From positions 7,178,501 to 7,242,500 of the forward strand of contig NZ_CP097322.1 of the NCBI RefSeq assembly GCF_023515955.1: a stretch of 64,000 bases of DNA, given 5' to 3'. Positions 1-8,830 of this stretch are shown here, piece by piece. Within the stretch, counting starts at the first letter, position 1; every line of letters starts with the position of its first letter. A program made the translations under genes and the position numbers. The DNA comes from Streptomyces sp. RerS4 (lineage in GTDB: Bacteria; Actinomycetota; Actinomycetes; Streptomycetales; Streptomycetaceae). A model generated the notes under the pieces. The model worked only from the letters and a program-made list of their open reading frames with translations. It did no database searches and was not told the DNA's origin.

Positions 1-1
1 C

Positions 2-787
2 AACAAGATGGCCTACGACCGCGCGGCCGGCCGGGTGCAGCAGTCGCTGGCGAGCAGGGTGCGCAACGCCGAGGAGCGGCTGGCCCGCCTGTTGGCCGAT
101 CCGGTCCCGGCGCCGGCCGAGCCCCTGCGGTTCACCCCCGTACCGCGCACCGCCGACCGACCCGGCACGGGCCGGCCGCACGGCGCCTCCCCGGACCGGA
201 AGGGCGTGGTGCTCGCGGCCGACGGCATCGCGGTGGCGGGACGGCTCGCGCCCCTGGACCTGACCCTGTCGGCCGGCGGCAGGCTGCTGGTCACCGGCCC
301 GAACGGGGCGGGCAAGAGCACCCTGCTCGGCGTCCTCGCCGGGACGGTCACTCCCGACCGGGGGCAAGTCGTACGGCGGGGCCGGACCGGCCTCCTGGCG
401 CAGCGGACCGACGCGGGAGCAGGCGCCCGGACCCTTCTCGCCGCGTTCGCCGAGGGCCGCCCCGGCACGACCGAGGAGCACGCCGAGCGGCTGCTGTCGC
501 TCGGCCTGTTCGCCCCGGAGCGGCTCACCGCTCGGGTCGTCACGTTGTCGGCCGGCCAGCGGCAGCGCCTGGCCCTGGCCAGGCTGGTCACCGAACCCGC
601 CGACGTGCTGCTGCTGGACGAGCCCACGAACCACCTCTCGCCCGCGCTGGCCGAGGAACTGCAGGCGGCGCTGGCCTCCTTCGCGGGTGCCGTGGTCGTC
701 GTCAGCCACGACCGGCGGCTGTGCGCCCGCTGGCAGGGTGAACGGCTCGGCCTGCACGCCCCGGAGTCGGCCGCCGTGACGGCATGA
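2..787 (+). CDS. ABC-F family ATPase, C-terminal part (5' end outside window)
   Basis: The frame is open from the first bases of the window, so the N-terminal nucleotide-binding domain is missing. What remains is an Arg/Glu-rich linker (about residues 1-75) and a complete second ABC domain with Walker A GPNGAGKST, signature LSAGQRQRLALARL and Walker B VLLLDEPTNHLS, ending in the switch SHDRR. No membrane segment is present. ABC-F proteins act on ribosomes, and in Streptomyces this type (OleB, VarM, TlrC) protects against macrolides, lincosamides or streptogramins. A virginiamycin B lyase gene follows 43 bp downstream on the same strand, which supports a resistance role. The exact drug class is inferred. 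Confidence 0.85.
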   Translation, partial: NKMAYDRAAGRVQQSLASRVRNAEERLARLLADPVPAPAEPLRFTPVPRTADRPGTGRPHGASPDRKGVVLAADGIAVAGRLAPLDLTLSAGGRLLVTGPNGAGKSTLLGVLAGTVTPDRGQVVRRGRTGLLAQRTDAGAGARTLLAAFAEGRPGTTEEHAERLLSLGLFAPERLTARVVTLSAGQRQRLALARLVTEPADVLLLDEPTNHLSPALAEELQAALASFAGAVVVVSHDRRLCARWQGERLGLHAPESAAVTA

Positions 788-830
788 CGCCACGCCTCCC
801 ACCACACCCCCGTTCCACGAAGGAGTCCGC

Positions 831-1739
831 TTGACGAACACCACCTCCGCGCGCCTGCTCCACACGTACACCGTCACCACCCCCGGGTCGGGCCCGTACG
901 GCCTGACCGCCGGGCCCGACGGCAACCTCTGGTGCACCCTCGTGCACGGCGGACGCGTCGCTCGGCTCTCCCCGGACGGGCAGCTCGACGAGTTCGCACT
1001 CGATTCGCCCGACTGCGGCCCGTCCCTGATCGCTCCCGGCCCCGACGGCGCGCTCTGGTTCACTCGGAACCGGGACCACCGGATCGGCCGCGTCACCCCC
1101 GACGGGCAGTCGCGCTCGTACGCCCTGCCCGGCGCCGGATCCGGACCGTACGGGCTCACCGCCGGACCGGACGGCGCGCTCTGGTTCACCGAGCTGCACA
1201 CGGACCGCGTCGGCCGGATCACCCCGGAAGGGGAGGTCACCGAGTACCCGCTGCCGTGCGAGGGCGCCTTCCCGTCCTTCATCACGGCCGCGCCCGACGG
1301 CGACCTGTGGTGCACGCTCAACCAGGCGGACGCCCTCGCACGGATCACCGTGGCAGGCGACGTCCGGCTGTACCCGCTGCCCACGCCCGGCACGGCCCCC
1401 GTGGGGCTCGCGGCGTCGCCGGACGGTTCCCTGTGGTTCGCCGGGATCGGCGCGGGCCTGATCGGGAGGATGACGCCGGACGGTCGGGTCACCGAGTACG
1501 CGCCGGCGGACGCGCAGAGCCGGCCCCACGCGGTGGCGGTGGCCCCGGACGGTTCCTGCTGGTTCACCGAGTGGGCCGCCGGACGGATCGGGAGGGTCTC
1601 CCCGGACGGGCGGATCACCGAGGTCCCCCTCCCGGACCCCGGCTGCGAACCGCACGGGCTGGCTTTCGGCCCGGACGGCACGCTGTACGTCGCGCTGGAG
1701 AGCGGCGCGGTCACCCGGTGGGACGTGAGCGGGGACTGA
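831..1739 (+). CDS. vgb: Virginiamycin B lyase (streptogramin B lyase)
   Basis: The predicted protein has 302 residues, close to the roughly 295 of known Vgb. It starts at TTG 831, chosen because AAGGAG lies 6 bp upstream. It is built from about seven repeats containing G-P-D-G and LWF/LWCT, the seven-bladed propeller of Vgb. The C-terminal motifs PHGLAFGPDG and VALESG hold the His and Glu expected of the lyase active site. The family linearises type B streptogramins by eliminating across the ester bond. It probably shares a transcript with the ABC-F gene upstream. It has no signal peptide, so it should act in the cytoplasm. Confidence 0.88.
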   Translation: MTNTTSARLLHTYTVTTPGSGPYGLTAGPDGNLWCTLVHGGRVARLSPDGQLDEFALDSPDCGPSLIAPGPDGALWFTRNRDHRIGRVTPDGQSRSYALPGAGSGPYGLTAGPDGALWFTELHTDRVGRITPEGEVTEYPLPCEGAFPSFITAAPDGDLWCTLNQADALARITVAGDVRLYPLPTPGTAPVGLAASPDGSLWFAGIGAGLIGRMTPDGRVTEYAPADAQSRPHAVAVAPDGSCWFTEWAAGRIGRVSPDGRITEVPLPDPGCEPHGLAFGPDGTLYVALESGAVTRWDVSGD

Positions 1740-1795
1740 CCGGGGCGTGTGGCGGAGGTGGTCTAAAGGGTGTTGCAGAAGGTCTGTCTCCTTTC

Positions 1796-2000
1796 TGGCG
1801 GCAGTCGCGGAGGATCTTCCAGTTCTTCCGCGCACTGCGGGAGGACAACGGCCGGCTTCGCGAGCGCGTCGCCGTCTATGCCCAGGTCATCCACGAACTG
1901 CGCACCGAGCTGGACCGGCGCACCGACATCAGAGGTCAGCGCAGCCTCGTCCGGACTCTGCCCACCAGCGCCACCTGTTGCGCGAGGCTCCGGGGCGCTG
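1796..2000 (+). pseudogene. Coiled-coil gene fragment, similar to the tail of recombinase accessory proteins
   Basis: An open stretch encodes a heptad-rich segment, LREDNGRLRERVAVYAQVIH, with no start codon of its own. It resembles the C-terminal coiled coil of small helix-turn-helix accessory proteins found beside tyrosine recombinases, such as the remnant near 37.5 kb and the intact gene at 48.8 kb here. No recombinase lies next to it. It is most likely a relic of an integrated element. Assignment rests on pattern only. Confidence 0.3.
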
Positions 2001-2708
2001 TCAGGGACCCTTTGCACTCTCGCGGGGGTCGGTAGCCGTGATCTGCTCAACGAACCGCCGTACCTGTTGCTCGACGGGCTCCTGCGCAGTCACGGACATG
2101 ACGTGCCAGCGGTACGTACCGCCTTCGTCGAACTGGCTGGTGACGAAGGGCATGATTACGTCAGCAGACTTCCCCCGCTCTTGCACACGGATGCCGTGCA
2201 CGAACGGCTGGCAGTCCCACCGCTTGTACCAGTCGGTTGCAGCGATCCGGTGGGCCAGTAGACGGGCCGCCGTGTCTACGGGCTCCTCCCAGCTGTGGTC
2301 AGCTACCACCCGAGCCAGTTCGGCGTCGTACTGTGAGGCGTCGAAGCGGACCTCCGGTGGGACAGGGACCCGGATGTCGTTGGTGTTCTCCCAGCTCACC
2401 CACTCGACGTGATCGCCACGACGCTGGATGGTGACGAACACCCCTCCACAGCAATCGGTGACGCAGTCGTTGTTCGACAGTTCGACACGGCGAGGCTCGC
2501 GAGCGGCCCACAGCGGCCACGTCTCCGATGAACCGAGCCACATCTGCTGATAGCAGCTTGAATCGCCGTCCGGATGTATCTCCTCCAGCACGTCCTGGTC
2601 GTCGATCAAAGGACGTATGCCGGCCCCCTTCATGATCGCCTGCGGGTGCGGAAGGACAGGACGGAGAGCAAGGACGCTCACCGGCGCAACGTGTTCCATG
2701 CCGCCCAT
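2001..2708 (-). CDS. Hypothetical protein
   Basis: A 235-residue product not recognised as a named family. It has no signal peptide or membrane segment, and it is rich in Trp and acidic residues with two neighbouring cysteines in DCVTDCCGG. ATG 2708 and ATG 2699 are both possible starts and neither has a strong ribosome-binding site. Its composition resembles the small soluble proteins common in Streptomyces accessory regions, some of which are immunity proteins. No toxin gene is adjacent, so that idea is speculation. Confidence 0.5.
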   Translation of the reverse strand: MGGMEHVAPVSVLALRPVLPHPQAIMKGAGIRPLIDDQDVLEEIHPDGDSSCYQQMWLGSSETWPLWAAREPRRVELSNNDCVTDCCGGVFVTIQRRGDHVEWVSWENTNDIRVPVPPEVRFDASQYDAELARVVADHSWEEPVDTAARLLAHRIAATDWYKRWDCQPFVHGIRVQERGKSADVIMPFVTSQFDEGGTYRWHVMSVTAQEPVEQQVRRFVEQITATDPRESAKGP

Positions 2709-2989
2709 GATCCCCGATCAGGAGCGCAGGATGGGAGCCCCGTCGGTGGGCCTGAGCCCCACCTCTGTCTGAGCGCTGGCGTATGAACCGGCTCGGCACT
2801 CAGCGCAGCGAGCCGACAACAGCTCGAGTAGGCGAGAGAACCGGGGGGCGCCACAGGGCCTGGACACTCACAGAAATCCCTGGTCATCGGATCCGACAAC
2901 TCGGACGCGACATCGTGATGGAGCACATGCGCGCCCACCTCCCCCGCGTGCTGAAGACACCGCAGTGAAGCAGGCACTGGTTCGCTGAA

Positions 2990-3526
2990 CTACGCGTCGC
3001 GCCATGCGTCGGTGACACAGCCGACCTCGAAGTGCCACCACCCGTCCTCCACGCCACGGACGAGCAGCGCCTTGATCCCAGCAAGATCTGCATCAGCCGG
3101 CACGGTGAAGGCGACCAATGGGAACTCCTCGCTGAAGACCTCACCGCCCAAGCCGAACAGCGACAGCCGCTCGTGCACAGCGCGTGCGCTTCGTCCCAGT
3201 GGGCCGGATGCAACGGGCAGGACCCGGATGGTGCAGTTGCCCGACGCCTCCACCCGTTCCTTCGACCAGTGGAGACCGTCTGCATCCGTCACGAACCGCA
3301 CGATCTCGCCCTCGGCCACCCCGTTCTGCAGGAAGGGAACGTTCTCCACCCGAGCGGTATCGGCGCTCAGCCTCGTTGCCCACAGTCCCTCGGTGTCATG
3401 GGGAAGCCAGCCTTCACGCGGCACAAACCGGAACCACACCTTGATCCGGTTGTTCTCGGCGGCGAGGAGCTCGGATGGAGTCATAGAGGTCACGGTCCAG
3501 ATGATCGCGCACTCACCGTCACACAT
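2990..3526 (-). CDS. DUF4265 domain protein
   Basis: The product is 178 residues long if ATG 3526 is used; ATG 3484 is an equally good start and would remove 14 poorly conserved residues. The core begins IKVWFRFVPREGWLPHDTEG, the typical opening of DUF4265 proteins, and continues with ENVPF and GEIVRF. Function is unknown for the family. The protein is soluble. It lies alone between another hypothetical gene and an AraC-type regulator, with no operon partner. Confidence 0.65.
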   Translation of the reverse strand: MCDGECAIIWTVTSMTPSELLAAENNRIKVWFRFVPREGWLPHDTEGLWATRLSADTARVENVPFLQNGVAEGEIVRFVTDADGLHWSKERVEASGNCTIRVLPVASGPLGRSARAVHERLSLFGLGGEVFSEEFPLVAFTVPADADLAGIKALLVRGVEDGWWHFEVGCVTDAWRDA

Positions 3527-3551
3527 CGAACGCAGGTGCGGCCGTCCTTAG

Positions 3552-3683
3552 TGCCGCCGGCTCGGCTACACCGACCGAGGCTGGCTGCGTCGCGAGACGA
3601 CCGCGATCCTCGGCGCCTGGCAGGCGGCCTACGCGATGCTCACCCACCGCCGCGCTCGTCGCGGCGCAGTGCCCCGGGGGTGA
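3552..3683 (+). pseudogene. Short coding remnant, family not identified
   Basis: A 43-codon stretch ends at TGA 3681 and reads LGYTDRGWLRRETTAILGAW in its central part. It has no start codon or ribosome-binding site, and its codon use is coding-like. It looks like the C-terminal end of a longer gene lost by rearrangement. I cannot name the family. Confidence 0.25.
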
Positions 3684-3837
3684 GCCGCGCCGGGCTTTGC
3701 CACGGGGTGGGTTGTAGTGGACGACTTGCTCGCCGCAGGGGCCGGCGGCGTAGACACCTTGATGGTGTCGATAAACGGCGGTGATCAATCCTTGGATGGT
3801 GATCTTGATGGGCTGGGCGGCTCGTACACTGACGAAA

Positions 3838-4674
3838 ATGGAGGACCACACGGCCACCGGGATCGGTGCACATCCGGCGCCCGCCTTGCGGCAGTACGTC
3901 GACTCGTATGTCGGTTTCGACCTCCGCGGGCTCCCGGCGGGGGTGCACTGCGGCCCGCCGAGCCGCGCGCTCACTGCGGTGATCAGCCTGGCAGATCCTT
4001 TGGAGGTGGCGGCGGGCGTTGACGACGGGTCGCCGGTCACCCGATTCGGCAGCGTGGCCGGTGGTCTGATGTGCCGGTCCGTCGCGATCCACCACGACGG
4101 GCGCCAGCAGGGTGTACGGGTATCGCTGACGCCGCTGGGGGCCCGGGCCATCTACGGCATGCCCGCCGCCGAGCTCGCCGACCGACTGGTCCCACTTGAC
4201 GAGCTCTTAGGAGCGCTTGGCGTCGAGCTGGTCGACCGGCTCCGAGCGGCGACGACATGGGCGGCGCGGTTCGCCGTGCTGGACGAATTGCTCCTCCGAG
4301 CTGTCGGCCGTGGCGCCTGCGGCGACCATGTGCGCTGGGTGCACCCCGAGGTAGCCGAGGCGTGGCGCCGCCTCGTCGCCGCGCGGGGTTGCGTCCAGGT
4401 CGGTGCGGTCGCCGCGGAACTCGGCTGGAGCCGTCGGTACCTCACCGAGCGGTTTCGCGGTGAGACGGGCCTGTCGCCGAAGACCCTTGCCCGCGTCTTG
4501 CGCTTCGAGCACGCGCACGAACTGGCGGCGGCGCACGACCCGCTCCCGTGGGCCGATGTGGCAGCCGTGTCCGGCTACGCCGACCAGGCCCATCTCGTGC
4601 GGGACTGGCGCGAGTTCACGGGCCGTTCGCCGACGGCCTGGCGTCGCGGCGAAGTCCTCCTCGGAGCCGGGTAG
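3838..4674 (+). CDS. AraC-family transcriptional regulator
   Basis: The product has 278 residues from ATG 3838; an upstream in-frame GTG at 3781 would add 19 residues unlike the family. The N-terminal part (about 1-165) looks like a cupin-type sensor domain. The C-terminal third has two helix-turn-helix units, the first around VGAVAAELGWSRRYLTERFR and the second around WADVAAVSGYADQAHLVRDW, ending in FTGRSPTAWRR, the usual AraC end. The cupin and SGNH-hydrolase genes follow on the same strand 82 bp downstream and are likely targets or operon partners. Confidence 0.85.
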   Translation: MEDHTATGIGAHPAPALRQYVDSYVGFDLRGLPAGVHCGPPSRALTAVISLADPLEVAAGVDDGSPVTRFGSVAGGLMCRSVAIHHDGRQQGVRVSLTPLGARAIYGMPAAELADRLVPLDELLGALGVELVDRLRAATTWAARFAVLDELLLRAVGRGACGDHVRWVHPEVAEAWRRLVAARGCVQVGAVAAELGWSRRYLTERFRGETGLSPKTLARVLRFEHAHELAAAHDPLPWADVAAVSGYADQAHLVRDWREFTGRSPTAWRRGEVLLGAG

Positions 4675-4756
4675 TCGCCAACCATCCGCCCGTCGCGTCG
4701 ACTTCTGTTCCCTTTTCTTCAAGACCGCCCGATCGCTGCCGTGGACGATCGTCGGT

Positions 4757-5227
4757 ATGAGACTCGTCAACCACGAACGCAATGCCATGGACCTGCGGAC
4801 CACCCCCGTGCACCTCGGACTGGGATCGAGAGCGAAACCCGTCGAGGGCTTCGCCTGGGATCCGGAGGTGCTCCAGGCCTACAGCGCCGCGGTCGCGACA
4901 GATGGCGCCGAGGGCCGGATGGTGATGATCTTCGACGGCGAGGGCCCGGGTGACCATTGGGAGAGCCACCCTGCAGGCGACGAACTGGTCGTTTGCCTCA
5001 GCGGGGCCGTGACGGTCACCCGCGACGTGGACGGGGTGGCCGAACGCGTTCTGCTCGGGCCGGGCGAGGCCACCATCAACCCGGCCGGGGTATGGCACGT
5101 GGTCGACATGGAGGGGCCGACGTCCCTCCTGGCCATCACCGCGAGCCTCGGCACCGACCACCGTCCTCGGACCGACACCCGCCCGACCGAACGCATCGGC
5201 ACGCCCGGCCCGGGGGAAGCGCAGTGA
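4757..5227 (+). CDS. Cupin-domain protein
   Basis: A 156-residue soluble protein. A single conserved beta-barrel is visible, with motif 1-like residues around GDHWESHPAGDELVVCLSG and motif 2-like GEATINPAGVWHVVD, which keeps the closing histidine. Such small cupins bind a metal and act as sensors, isomerases or dioxygenases; nothing here chooses among these. Its TGA overlaps the GTG start of the SGNH-hydrolase gene (GTGA), so the two are translationally coupled. The regulator upstream may control both. Confidence 0.75.
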   Translation: MRLVNHERNAMDLRTTPVHLGLGSRAKPVEGFAWDPEVLQAYSAAVATDGAEGRMVMIFDGEGPGDHWESHPAGDELVVCLSGAVTVTRDVDGVAERVLLGPGEATINPAGVWHVVDMEGPTSLLAITASLGTDHRPRTDTRPTERIGTPGPGEAQ

Positions 5228-5943
5228 CGACACGCATCGCGTGCCTCGGCGACAGCCTCACGCGCGCGCAGTTCAGCGTCGACTACCTGGATCTTCTCGG
5301 ACGACGTCACCCTCCCGGTGACGTGCAGCTTGCCCGCTTCGGCGCCAACGGCGACTTCGCCTACAACCTCTTGCAGCGCCTCGATGCCGTCGTCGCGGAC
5401 CCGCCCGATGTGATCACCGTGTTGATCGGGACCAACGACGCCCGAGCAAGCCTTGCCGGCTACCCCGTCGAGCAGGCCATGAAGCGCAAACAGCTCCCCG
5501 ATCGCCCGTCAGCCGGCTGGTTCCAACAGTGCCTGGGGGCCGTCGTCGCACGGCTGCGAGCGGAGACCGACGCCACGATCGCTCTGCTGTCGCTACCCGT
5601 ACTCGGACAACAACTCGATGGAGCAGCGGCACAGGCATCGCAGGCGTACAGCAGGATGATCGCCGAGGTCGCCGCCACCAACGAGGTCGCCTACCTTCCG
5701 CTCCACGAACGCCAGATCGAGGAACTGCGCCAAGCGGACCCGCCGCCGATCCCATACCGGGAGGTGACGCCCGCGGCGGTCGTCGGCGTCCTGGTCCAGC
5801 ACGCAGTGCTGCGCCGCAGCCTCGACACGATCTCGCGGCGCCGAGGTCTCGTGCTCACGACCGACCACATCCACCAGAACAGCCGCGGCGCCACCCTTAT
5901 CGCCGAGGTCATCGACGCCGGTCTGCTGACCCAGAGCGCATAG
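5224..5943 (+). CDS. SGNH/GDSL-family hydrolase
   Basis: The 239-residue product starts at GTG 5224 inside the stop codon of the cupin gene. Block I is CLGDSLTRAQ with the nucleophilic Ser near residue 10, block III is LIGTNDARAS, and block V is TTDHIHQNSRG, which holds the Asp and His of the triad. There is no signal peptide, so it acts inside the cell, unlike most Streptomyces GDSL lipases. Substrate is unknown; esters or acetyl groups are typical. Confidence 0.8.
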   Translation: MTTRIACLGDSLTRAQFSVDYLDLLGRRHPPGDVQLARFGANGDFAYNLLQRLDAVVADPPDVITVLIGTNDARASLAGYPVEQAMKRKQLPDRPSAGWFQQCLGAVVARLRAETDATIALLSLPVLGQQLDGAAAQASQAYSRMIAEVAATNEVAYLPLHERQIEELRQADPPPIPYREVTPAAVVGVLVQHAVLRRSLDTISRRRGLVLTTDHIHQNSRGATLIAEVIDAGLLTQSA

Positions 5944-6484
5944 CTGGTTCCCGCGCCCGGCCAGTCGGATGCCATCTCCCGCCGGCGGTGCGCCGGCCGT
6001 CGACGGGGGGTTGGCGAAGGCGGACCGGCGCGGCCTGGGCGACGACGGCGTCCTGCTCGGGTACGTGGTCGCCCTGCCCGGCGCATCCATGAGCGGGCAA
6101 GAGAACGGGCACTTGGGAACGTTGGCCCTTTCGACGACGACACCGCGGCGGACTTCTCTGCCGGACCGCCGGCCGGTGACCGATGTGGCGCCCGGTCACC
6201 GGTGACCAGTTGGCACCCGCGATCAATCGCGGACCGAGCGGTAAGCGGGGGCGCGGGACAGCCTCGAACAGCCTTCGCGTGGGGGAAACAGAAAAAAGAG
6301 GCTATAGGTCACGTTAATGATGCTTATGGCCTCTTTTCGTCAGGGTGTGTGGCTCCTGACGTATCTCCCTGGCGGGCAACCGCGCCCGAACGTCGGCCCT
6401 CCCCAGGCGGGCGCTGTCGGGGGCGAGTGGGCCGCGAACGCGTTACCGGGAGACCGAGGGCGCGGCGGCTCCGCGTCTAGTGTC
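5944..6484. other. Intergenic region with no recognisable gene
   Basis: About 540 bp without a convincing reading frame. Codon bias weakens here and the only clear structure is the AT-rich inverted repeat at 6294-6337. It ends in an IS5 transposase remnant, so it may be old insertion-sequence or target debris. Confidence 0.4.
6294..6337. repeat. AT-rich inverted repeat, possible bidirectional terminator
   Basis: The arm AAAAGAGGCTATA (6294-6306) pairs with TATGGCCTCTTTT (6325-6337) with one G-T pair and an 18-base loop. The flanking A and T runs on opposite sides would give a U-tract on either strand, as in a bidirectional factor-independent terminator. The A/T content is unusual for this genome. 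Confidence 0.5.
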
Positions 6485-6676
6485 GCAATCCGACGGGTCC
6501 GCGGGGAACGACGGTCCGACATCCACGAAGCCTTCCTCAAACTCGCCTGCTGCCTGATCACCTACCGCCGGATCAACTCATTGGATCAGACCTCTTTGCA
6601 GTCCCAGGCACGGGGCATTCCATTACTCACGGACAGGGAGGGGCACCCGGACTGCCGTGCCCTCTGCCGCACTTGA
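6485..6676 (+). pseudogene. IS5-family transposase C-terminal remnant
   Basis: The segment reads RVRGERRSDIHEAFLKLACC followed by LITYRRINSL, matching the final region of IS5-type transposases just after the catalytic Glu (typically R-x-R-W-E-x-R-x-D-I-H). Everything upstream, including the DDE Asp residues, is missing. It has no start codon and is a relic. Confidence 0.6.
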
Positions 6677-6702
6677 GGCGAACCGAAGATCCCGAAGGCG
6701 GG

Positions 6703-7887
6703 ATGATGGCGTGCATGGTGGTGTATGTGGAGCGGGTGCTGGTGCTTCCGCAGGAGGCGGCGGCCCGCAGTGTCGCCCGTGAGCTGGCGGGTGAAGGATG
6801 CCGGAGGGTGGCGGTCCGGAGACCGGGGGGCGGAAGTCTGTGGCATGTCCACTCCATCGCGGTCTATCGGGCGCCCGCAGACGACCCGGAACTGGTGAGT
6901 CCTCTTCTGTGGCAGGAGAGGCGAGCTCTCGCGGCGCTGGCACGGAGACGGGGCGGGGCGCTGCTCACATACGTGTCGTATGTGCGGGACTCGGACAGCG
7001 ATGTGCCTGCCTTCGATCGCGACGGCCTGGTACACGAGGACATCACGGCCCGTATGGCGCTTCCTGACCCTGTACCGGCAGGCACACCGCGGCCGCGGAG
7101 GGCACCGGCGTGGACGGGCCTGCACTTCGGCAGTCCGATGGCGGAGATGGCCGAGGCGGTAGCCGTCGCGCACCGGATGTACGGCGCGTCCGCCACAGTA
7201 CCCCCACCCGTGGCGTACCTCTTGGACGACAACGTCGCTGAGGAGCTCGCCGAGGAGTTCACCGAACCGGACGGCACCCGGTTGTTCCTCAAGGACCTCG
7301 TGTCCACGGCCCACCACCTGCCGACCCCGTTCGGCGACATAGCGGCGGCCGTCCCCTTCCTCACCGAACTGGCCGGCTCCCGGGCCCTGTCGCCGGGAGC
7401 CCGTGCGAGCCTGTTGCTCTTGCTCCTCGGCCTTGCCGCCGAGGTCGACTCCGCGGCTGTCCACCACGCCGACTGGGCAGCGATGTCGGGCCGGCAGGTC
7501 GCCCTCGGCCACCTCACATCGGTGAGCGACGCGGTCATCGCACGGATCCCGGCCCTGCTCCCGCAATGGGATACCGAGACCGGTGCCGCTCGCTTCGTGC
7601 TCGCCTCACTCGCCGCCTTCTGCCCCGCACAATCCGCCGGATTCGCCCGTCCCCGCCTGCCCGGCATCCCGGCGCCGCCGGCCACCGGCCGTGCCGACAT
7701 CCTCGCACTGGCGGACGCGCTGCTCGCCGAGGACGCCGGCGCTCTTCACACGGCGCTCCGCCGTCTGGCGGCCTGGGCAGCGACCTCGCCGAACAGCTCG
7801 ACAGCCCGCACGCTCCTCCATTCCGGGCCGCCCGTGCAGGACTGGCCGCCGCTGTCGCCCGCGATTTACCCGAGGCAATGCACCTGA
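6703..7887 (+). CDS. Hypothetical protein, possibly RraB-like N-terminal domain and helical C-terminal part
   Basis: ATG 6703 follows a GAAGG motif, and ATGs at 6706 and 6715 are alternatives. The product is about 394 residues. Residues 1-110 have an alpha/beta pattern (VYVERVLVLPQ, WHVHSIAVYRAP) resembling RraB-like proteins, but this is weak. The rest is Ala/Leu-rich helical sequence with a hydrophobic stretch LLLLLLGLAAEV. The last 40 codons are Pro-rich, while the overlapping third frame from about 7775 reads a more regular helix (GSDLAEQLDSPHAPPFRAAR), so a frameshift near 7775 is possible. Function is unknown. Confidence 0.5.
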   Translation: MMACMVVYVERVLVLPQEAAARSVARELAGEGCRRVAVRRPGGGSLWHVHSIAVYRAPADDPELVSPLLWQERRALAALARRRGGALLTYVSYVRDSDSDVPAFDRDGLVHEDITARMALPDPVPAGTPRPRRAPAWTGLHFGSPMAEMAEAVAVAHRMYGASATVPPPVAYLLDDNVAEELAEEFTEPDGTRLFLKDLVSTAHHLPTPFGDIAAAVPFLTELAGSRALSPGARASLLLLLLGLAAEVDSAAVHHADWAAMSGRQVALGHLTSVSDAVIARIPALLPQWDTETGAARFVLASLAAFCPAQSAGFARPRLPGIPAPPATGRADILALADALLAEDAGALHTALRRLAAWAATSPNSSTARTLLHSGPPVQDWPPLSPAIYPRQCT

Positions 7888-7980
7888 CCCGAGTCCCAAG
7901 GACACGGGCAGCCAGGGGGACGTTGTCACGGTGGGGGCGCCCGGATGCCCCCCGGCCGACCACTGGGCGAGACTGCGCAC

Positions 7981-8499
7981 ATGCTGATCAGACGAGAAGC
8001 CCCCGCCGACCTGGCCGCTGTCCGTGCACTGACCACAGCCACCTCGCACAAGCCACACCCGCAGGACACGGTGGAGGCGCGACTGCGTGACGCCCTGCGG
8101 TCCTCGGAAGCCTGGATACCTGCCCTCTCCCTGGTGGCCGAGGATGAAACCGGCACGCTCGTCGGCCACGCCCTCTGCTCCTGGGGCCGGATCGGCGCCG
8201 CCCGGGTCCCCGACATCAGCCTGCTCGGCGTGCTCCCCGAACACCGGCGACGCGGTGTAGGGTCCGCCCTCGTCCACGCGTCGCTCGCCGCCTCGGATGC
8301 TCTCGACGCCCCATTGATCGTGGTGCTCGGTGATCCCGCCTTCTACAGCCGATTTGGCTTTCGCCCGAGCACCGACCTCGGCATCGTCGGTCCGGAAAGG
8401 GGCTGGGGCGACTTCTTTCAGGTCCGGACCTTGGCTGCCTACCAACCTTCCGTGCACGGCGAATTCGTCTACTCCGAAGCCGTCCGCAGCTGCTCATGA
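7981..8499 (+). CDS. GNAT-family N-acetyltransferase
   Basis: A 172-residue product from ATG 7981. The acetyl-CoA binding motif A is LLGVLPEHRRRGVGSALVHA (R-x-x-G-x-G/A pattern), followed by VLGDPAFYSRFGF, the typical motif B of the YhbS-like group. It has no membrane segments. The acceptor substrate cannot be deduced. It stands alone, 94 bp after the preceding hypothetical gene. Confidence 0.85.
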   Translation: MLIRREAPADLAAVRALTTATSHKPHPQDTVEARLRDALRSSEAWIPALSLVAEDETGTLVGHALCSWGRIGAARVPDISLLGVLPEHRRRGVGSALVHASLAASDALDAPLIVVLGDPAFYSRFGFRPSTDLGIVGPERGWGDFFQVRTLAAYQPSVHGEFVYSEAVRSCS

Positions 8500-8830
8500 T
8501 GCTCTCGGCGCCGACACGTCACGCGCCGTGGCCCCAGGCCGGGCGAGCCCTCGCTGCGACTGCCACTGGCCGGTCGGCTGGGCTGACCGCCGCCGCCCCG
8601 GCATGAAGGTGAGTCGAAGCTGCCGACCCACCTCAGTGACGGACATCCCGAATCGGCATTCTGTCAGGAGTTCTCAGTGACCGCAGTCAGGTAGAGGCGC
8701 AGCGTGCGGCGGCCGGCCGCCACTGGACATGGGACGCCAACATGTTCATCGTGATCTTGTTGCCGGAGTGCCGTGAGAGGGGGCAGCGGTCAGTCGTCGA
8801 CGAGGTCGAGCTGGGCAGCACAGGCGTCCG
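8500..8830. other. Intergenic region, nothing recognised
   Basis: About 330 bp separate the convergent ends of the GNAT gene and the MazF-like gene. No coding frame with a sensible start, no strong hairpin and no antitoxin-like frame were seen. Confidence 0.4.

Noticed and set aside
6294..6350. Resemblance to common cloning-vector sequence (TATAGGT...CGTCAGG)
   Set aside because: Only short scattered identities are present and the stretch is better explained as an inverted repeat; vector contamination is not supported.
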